Assembly (NCBI GenBank): GCA_001662425.1
Contig: BDDC01001185.1
Span: 1 to 11,186, forward strand
Direction of reading: 5' to 3'
DNA from: Chlamydomonas sphaeroides
Lineage: Eukaryota; Chlorophyta; Chlorophyceae; Chlamydomonadales; Chlamydomonadaceae
Length of the DNA: 11,186 nt
The notes below the pieces were generated by a model. The model was given only the letters and a program-made list of their open reading frames with translations, did not search any database and was not told the origin of the DNA. The position numbers were made by a program, and so were the translations under genes. Position 1 is the first letter of the stretch. Each line of letters opens with the position of its first letter. Shown in pieces: positions 6,792 through 11,186 of the stretch.

Positions 6792-9700
6792 CTGCGGAGG
6801 CAGCGGGCAGAGGGCAGTGCAAGGGTAAGGTCGGCGCCGGGGGACTGAGCAGCTTTGACTAGGGGGCTGTCGATCGAGTCGTCCGCCACCCTTCGCACGC
6901 CCCCGCCACACTCACTCAGCGTCAGCTCGTACGGCGCCGCCGCCCGGCCGCCAGCCGCCCCGCCGGCCCCCGGCGGCGCCGCCAGCGGCGCGGGGCTGAA
7001 CACGAGGCCATCCTGGTCCAACGCAAAGGGCAGCAGGTCGGACTCGCTGTCCTCGCGACCCACGGCACACAGCGCGCCGTCACCGTCACCGTCGTACGAG
7101 TACGGCGGCTCGACGGCCGCCGCGGCGCCGCCGCCCAGCGGCGGCGGCAGCGGGTGGGCCTGCGCCGTCGCGCCGGCGTCACGCGCGGGCTTCGCAGCCG
7201 CCGCCGCCGCCGCCGCCAGCTGAGCCTGCGGTTGTGCCTGCGTCCTGCGTGTCGCGCTGCCGGCCAGCGGCCGCTGGACGCCGCCGAGTGCCGCGCGGCC
7301 CTGTGCCTGAGCCTGTGCCTGAGCCTGGCCCGGGCCGGCGCCGCTGCGGCCCGAGCTGCCCGGCCCGCCGCCGGCCGTGCCCGGCGTGGACGCGGCCGAG
7401 GGCGAGGCGGAGCCCGCCAGCATCAGCAGCGGCTCGCAGGCCGAGGGCGAGGCGCCCGCGCCGCCGCCGCCGGGGCCCAGCAGCGCGGCTGCGGCGGGGT
7501 GGACAAAGCGGGTGTGCTCAAGTGTTAGGTGAAGACGGAACCCCACACACGGCACAGCACGGGCAAAGCGGGTGTGCGCACAGACGTGGGCCGCGCAGTC
7601 GACAGCAAGCAAGCAGGCGCAGCGGCTACGGCACGAGGCCATCCCCAGCTGCCTAGATTGGCCCTGATGGCCTGCAGCTGCCCGCAGCTGCCCCGGGCCG
7701 TGCCACGCACCGAGCGCTGCGCCCGCGCTGGCCAGCGAGGCTGCGCCGGGATCCAGCGAGCCGCTGCGGCTGCTCCACGAGGGCCGCCGGATGGTGGCCA
7801 GGCAGCTGATGTCGCGGCCCGACACGGGGCCGCAGCCTCCGGGCGTGGCGCCGCCGGGGTGCAGGCTGGCGGGGTGGGCGTGGCCGGGGCCGCCGCCGCC
7901 AGGAGGGAGTGAGGCGCCAAAGTAGCCCAGCGGCACCATGGCCTGCGGGGGTCGGAGCGGGCGGGGAGTGAGGGAAGGGTGAGCAGGGGAGAGGGTCTCG
8001 GAAGAGGGTCTGTCAGGGTCTGTCAGGCAGCCCCTCCACGCGCGCAGGCAGTCCCTTTCCCGTGACCCGCCTGCCCCAACAGCCCACCCCACCTGGTGCA
8101 GCGACGCCAGCGACAGCGACTGGCCCGAGGGCGTGGTGGCGAACGGCAGCTGCGGGCTGCTGGAAGGGAAGCCGCCGCCGCCAGGGCCGTAGGAGGGGCC
8201 GTAGGAGGGGCCGTAGGCGTAGGGCGGCAGGGAGCCCACCGGGCCTCCCGGCACCGGCACCGGCGCGCCGGCGACAAAGCCGATGGACAGCGGTCCGGCG
8301 GCGGGGCCTGGCGGGCTGCTGCCGGTGTGGGCGCGGTGGTGGTTGTGGTGGTGGCTGAGGTGGGACGGGGGGTAGTGGTGCTGGTGGTGCTGCGGCACGG
8401 ACCGCACAACCGCCAGCGCTCGCTCGGCGCTTCCGCCGCCGCTGCTGCCCGACGTCGAGGCGGCGGCGGCGCCGCCGGCGCCGTGCATGTGCTGCGGCAG
8501 CGGCGCCGCCGCGGTCGTGTAGGGCTTGCCCGCCAGGATGGCTGACGCTCTGGAGTCGTCCGCGTCAGACTCCTCGTCACTGCTCACCGTTACCGGCGCC
8601 GACGGCGCCTTGATGACGCCGCCGACGGCCGCTGACGTGGCGCCAACGGGGCCGCCGCCCGACGCCGAGGCGGTGCCGGCGGCGGCGCCGCCGCTGGGCT
8701 TGAGTGCGCCCAGCGCCAGTCCCAGCATGCCCCGCGGCGCCGCCGGCGCGCTGCCGGGGGCCATATGGTGGTGCGCCGCCGCCGCAGCGGCGGCCGCGGC
8801 GGCGGCGACGTCGGCGTCGGAGGCGCCCTCCTGTGACGCGTGCAGCGCCGCCGCCGCAGCCGCGGCGGCGGCGCCGCGGGAGGACGAGGTGGCGGCGGCG
8901 GCGACGGCGGGGTTCACCTCGAAGCCGCCGTACACCGCGGGCGCGCGGAGGTCGTTGACGGAGCGGGTGCGGCCCGACTTGCTGCGTTGTGATGCGTTGC
9001 GGGGCGAGCGTGCGAGGGGAGGGCGCGGATGGGGTCAGAGCACCACCACGACGGCACGAGCGCTCGTCAAGCAAGCTGGGCTGTGCCTCGGGCTACGGGC
9101 TGCGCGATGGGAACCGGCACAGCGCCGCAACGCCAGTGCCGCCAACCAACCGCCAACGAACCGCCAACCACTCACGCAGAGGGGATGGACACGGGCGCGC
9201 TGGGAGCCCGCTCGGTGCCGCCCGAGCTCCCACTCAGCCCGGCAGCCGCCGCCGGCAAGCCGGAGCCCGAGCCCGGACCCGAGCCCGAGGCCGCCGCGCC
9301 GACGCTGCCCGGGGGCAGTGAGGGCGTCGGCGCCGAGGGAGGCTGCGAGCTCTGCCGCTGCCACGCCGCGGCCGCAAAGGCCGACGGCGGCGCGGGCGGC
9401 AGGTCCGCCGGCTGCAGCCCTGCCGGCGGCGGCGCGGACCGCGGCGGCGTCGACCCCAGCTGCATCGCCGCCGCGGCGGCGCCGCTGCCGCTGCTGCCGC
9501 AGCGCTGGTAGGCGCTGCCGGGGTGCTGCGGCGGCCGCTGGTGGCTGGGCAGGCTGCCGGGCGCCGCCGCCGCCACCGGGGGTGCGCCGCCGGACGGGCC
9601 GTGGCCTGGGGTCGGCACCGCGCCGCGGCCCGAGGCGCAGGGGGACATGACGGGCGGCGTGGAGGGGTTGCTGCCGTAGCCTGACGGCAGGGCGGCGAGC

Positions 9701-10860
9701 GGATCGGGGAAGCGGGGGGCCGGGAGGAGCACCGTGATCAGCAGGGCGGATGACACGCCGCGCCCCCTCTGGCCTCCAGCCCCTCGTCCTCCGTCCCTCT
9801 GCCACAGCTCCCTTGCCGCCCAGGCATCGCCTCCTAGGCCGCCGGCCGCTCGCATCCCTCGCCGCCCACCCGAGCTCGAGCGGCGGTGCAGCGCGCTGCC
9901 CGGCAGCCCCGCGCCGCCCGGGCTGCCCAGCGGCGGCGGCAGCGAGAACGACACCTGCGGGCAGCGGCAGGGCCCCACGGCGGGAGGTCATGGCGCCAGG
10001 CCTCGCGCCTCGCGCGGCGCAAGACCTGCCACACCGCGGTACGAGCCTGACGGTCCCCGGGGCCCGTGAGTGCGACGGGCTTGCCCAGCGCAATGCGCCC
10101 CCCCCCACGGCCCAACCGTTCCCCGGTCGTTCCCCCGTCGTTCCACGGCCCGCTGCCGCCGCCGCACCTTCATCTCCTTGCTGCTCCAGCTCTGGCGCAC
10201 AATGGACCGCACCGGCGCACCGCCGCCGCCCGGCGCACCGGCCGGGCCGCCCGCCGCCTGGGCATGGGCGGAGGCGGAGGCTGCTGCCGCGGCGCCCGGC
10301 GGCCCGGAGGCCAGCGAGGGCCCCGACCCGGCCCCCGGCCCGCCCGGCTGCTGGCTGGCGGCGGGGCCGCGGGCCGAGGCCAGGGCGCCGCCCGCAGAGG
10401 GCGCATAGCGCAGCGCGGCTGCGGCGGCGCGGCCACAGGGGGACAGGTCGACAGGTCGACAGGTCGACAGGGGGACAGGGCGACAGGGGAGGGCGGCAGG
10501 GCGACAGGGTGGCGGGCGACAGGGGAGGGCGACAAGGGAGGGCGGCAGGGGAGGGCGGGGCTGGTTGGGTGCGCGGCAAGGGCCACGGGCCACGTCACTT
10601 GGGCTTAATAGCAGCGCAGACGTTGAGTGCCGGACGCCCTTGCCGCTGGCACCACCTCCGCCGCTCTTGCTCGCAGGACGCGGGCCCCGGGTGGCCCCTG
10701 GCCCCGGCGCCCCTCCTGCCGGTGAGCCCCTGTTGCCGGAGAAGAGCCCCTTGCTGCCGCCAGCGCCGCCTCACCTGCCCCTGCGGCCGCCGCCCCGCTG
10801 CGGCCCGTGACGCTGCCGTACACCGCCCCCGTGAGGGCGCTCATGGCGGAGCGCAGCGGC
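6553..10860 (-). CDS. ATG13: ATG13-like autophagy regulator, plant type (5' partial, 8 exons)
   Basis: Spliced model, 5' to 3' on the minus strand: 10860-10775, 10418-10168, 9954-9870, 9680-9176, 8981-8093, 7942-7711, 7488-6916, 6791-6553 (TGA). All seven introns are GT-AG and all phases agree, giving 947 codons from Met 10844. Most of the protein is disordered Ala/Gly/Pro/Ser. Islands that look conserved are VRQSWSSK (about 97-104), RSVNDLR (310-316), an acidic Ser stretch (SSDEESDADD), RRPSWSSR (652-659), SDLLPFALD (827-835) and, in the last exon, DVAVGAFVRLL..APL (877-893) followed by an Ala/Leu/Glu helix. From memory, plant ATG13 carries a R-P-H-S-W-T-S motif, then DDLLPFA, then AVGALV..L..APPL, then a C-terminal LEEL helix, in the same order. 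ATG13 binds and regulates ATG1 kinase at the phagophore assembly site. The HORMA domain is absent here, so upstream exons probably lie beyond the right edge. The family call is inference; the exon structure is well supported. Confidence 0.6.
7302..7325 (+). repeat. 12-nt in-frame repeat encoding Gln-Ala units
   Basis: TGTGCCTGAGCC occurs twice in tandem; on the minus strand it encodes part of a QAQAQAQAQ run in the exon at 6916-7488. Confidence 0.75.
7711..7942 (-). other. Exon with second basic S-W-S-S motif (ATG13-like gene)
   Basis: A 232-nt exon entered in phase 0 (CCCCGCAG|GCC ATG) and left in phase 1 at GTGCGTGG. It starts AMVPLGYFGASLPPGG and contains CLATIRRPSWSSRSGSLD (residues 647-664). 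The RRPSWSSR core resembles VRQSWSSK at residues 97-104. The exon otherwise has a Gly/Pro/His linker composition. Confidence 0.55.
8093..8981 (-). other. Large low-complexity exon of the ATG13-like gene
   Basis: An 889-nt exon encoding residues 304-600, entered in phase 2 (ACAACGCAG|C AAG) and left in phase 0 (CAC CAG|GTGGGG). It begins KSGRTRSVNDLRAPAVYGGFEV, then runs through poly-Ala tracts, an acidic Ser patch (VSSDEESDADDSRAS), a His-rich block (HHQHHYPP...HHHNHHRAH) and three SYGP-type repeats. No folded domain is visible. Composition and repeats suggest a flexible linker; the Ser-acidic patch could be a casein-kinase-2-type site (inference). Confidence 0.6.
8185..8220 (+). repeat. 12-nt in-frame repeat encoding SYGP units
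   Basis: GGCCGTAGGAGG appears twice followed by a diverged third copy. In the ATG13-like gene on the minus strand these encode YGPSYGPSYGP. Confidence 0.8.
10168..10418 (-). other. Exon with first basic S-W-S-S motif (ATG13-like gene)
   Basis: The acceptor CCGCCGCAG precedes a 251-nt exon that ends in a phase-0 donor, AAG|GTGCGG. The exon is Ala/Gly/Ser-rich until its last 14 codons, RSIVRQSWSSKEMK, which stand out by composition. A related motif, RRPSWSSR, recurs in the exon at 7711-7942. Basic residues before Ser-Trp suggest a phosphorylation or docking site, but that is inference. Confidence 0.55.
10440..10560 (+). repeat. GACAGG-type minisatellite in a gene B intron
   Basis: Three perfect GGTCGACA units at about 10446-10470 grade into diverged GGCGACAGG and GGAGGGCGGCAGG units up to 10560. 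It fills the acceptor half of the intron at 10419-10774 and gives the gene strand a long C/T-rich tract before the splice acceptor. Confidence 0.75.
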
Positions 10861-11186
10861 CTGGGGCGGCGGGGCGTGGGCAGGAGGTCAGCGTGGCGAG
10901 GAGGATGCGGGGCTGGGCGGGCCCTGCTCCGCAGCACCGGCACTGCGCACCGTCCGCAGCCCCACTGCGCTGGGCCCAACCGCCGCCTGCCGCGGACATG
11001 GCACCCGCTCAGCCGCTGCCCGCCCGCACGCACGCCGCGCCGCGCCCCGCCTCAGCACGAGGTCCTGCGGCCTCACGGCCCCTCTCATCCCGCGCACTGC
11101 TTCCCCCGCTGCTCCCCTACCCCCTCCCCCCCCCGTTACCCCCCGTTACTCCCCCCCGCTGCTTCCCCCCCCCGCTGCTCCCCCTC
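10861..11186. other. Right edge: probable upstream intron of gene B
   Basis: Read on the minus strand, this ends in CTGACCTCC...CGCCGCCCCAG at 10861, a branch-point-like motif plus acceptor, suggesting the 10860-10775 exon is internal. No phase-2 donor exon could be placed with confidence. The outer 80 bases are C-rich homopolymer (G-rich on the gene strand). Confidence 0.4.

Noticed and set aside
6311..8935. A single uninterrupted 874-codon minus-strand frame.
   Set aside because: It fuses three gene B exons through two stop-free introns and then leaves frame at 6915. Strong donor and acceptor sites with matching phases support the spliced model, though retention of the two introns is possible.

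Overview
The window looks like nuclear DNA from a GC-rich green alga, most likely a chlorophyte of the Chlamydomonas/Volvox type. The pointers are very high GC, many short GT-AG introns (86-356 nt) with C-rich acceptors ending in CAG, proteins full of Ala, Gly, Pro and Ser runs, and TGTAA, the green-algal polyadenylation signal, behind the one gene whose end is visible. There is no bacterial-style operon, rRNA, tRNA, CRISPR array or intact transposon. The organism call is inference from these traits.

Two intron-containing genes lie head-to-tail on the minus strand. I built both models by matching splice-site phase across every junction, and every junction closes in frame. Gene B (right, about 10860 down to 6553, 8 exons in the window, 947 codons from the first in-window Met) encodes a largely disordered protein. 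Its C-terminal motifs match, in order, what I know of plant-type ATG13, the regulatory subunit of the ATG1 autophagy kinase. The N-terminal HORMA domain expected of ATG13 is not seen and would lie beyond the right edge.

Gene A (left, 4314 down to about 385-425, 11 exons, about 641-653 codons) encodes a protein I cannot assign to a family. It has short conserved-looking segments at the N-terminus, a 290-residue Gly/Pro/Ser/His-rich middle, then a charged Ala/Glu/Arg helix and a degenerate IQ-like motif at the C-terminus. Its 3' end is uncertain and may lie beyond the left edge.

Between the genes, 4315-6552 holds the gene B 3' UTR (two TGTAA candidates), about 1.3 kb of GC-rich sequence with small direct repeats and no supportable gene, and a lower-GC segment (about 4320-4860) that looks like the gene A promoter and 5' UTR, with a TATA-like element and two small upstream ORFs. 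Introns carry several tandem repeats, and both window edges are homopolymer-rich G/C tracts.

I found no clearly new multi-gene system. The points most worth a second look are the ATG13-like protein with its paired basic S-W-S-S motifs, the unassigned gene A protein, the frame-preserving stop-free introns, and the upstream ORFs before gene A.
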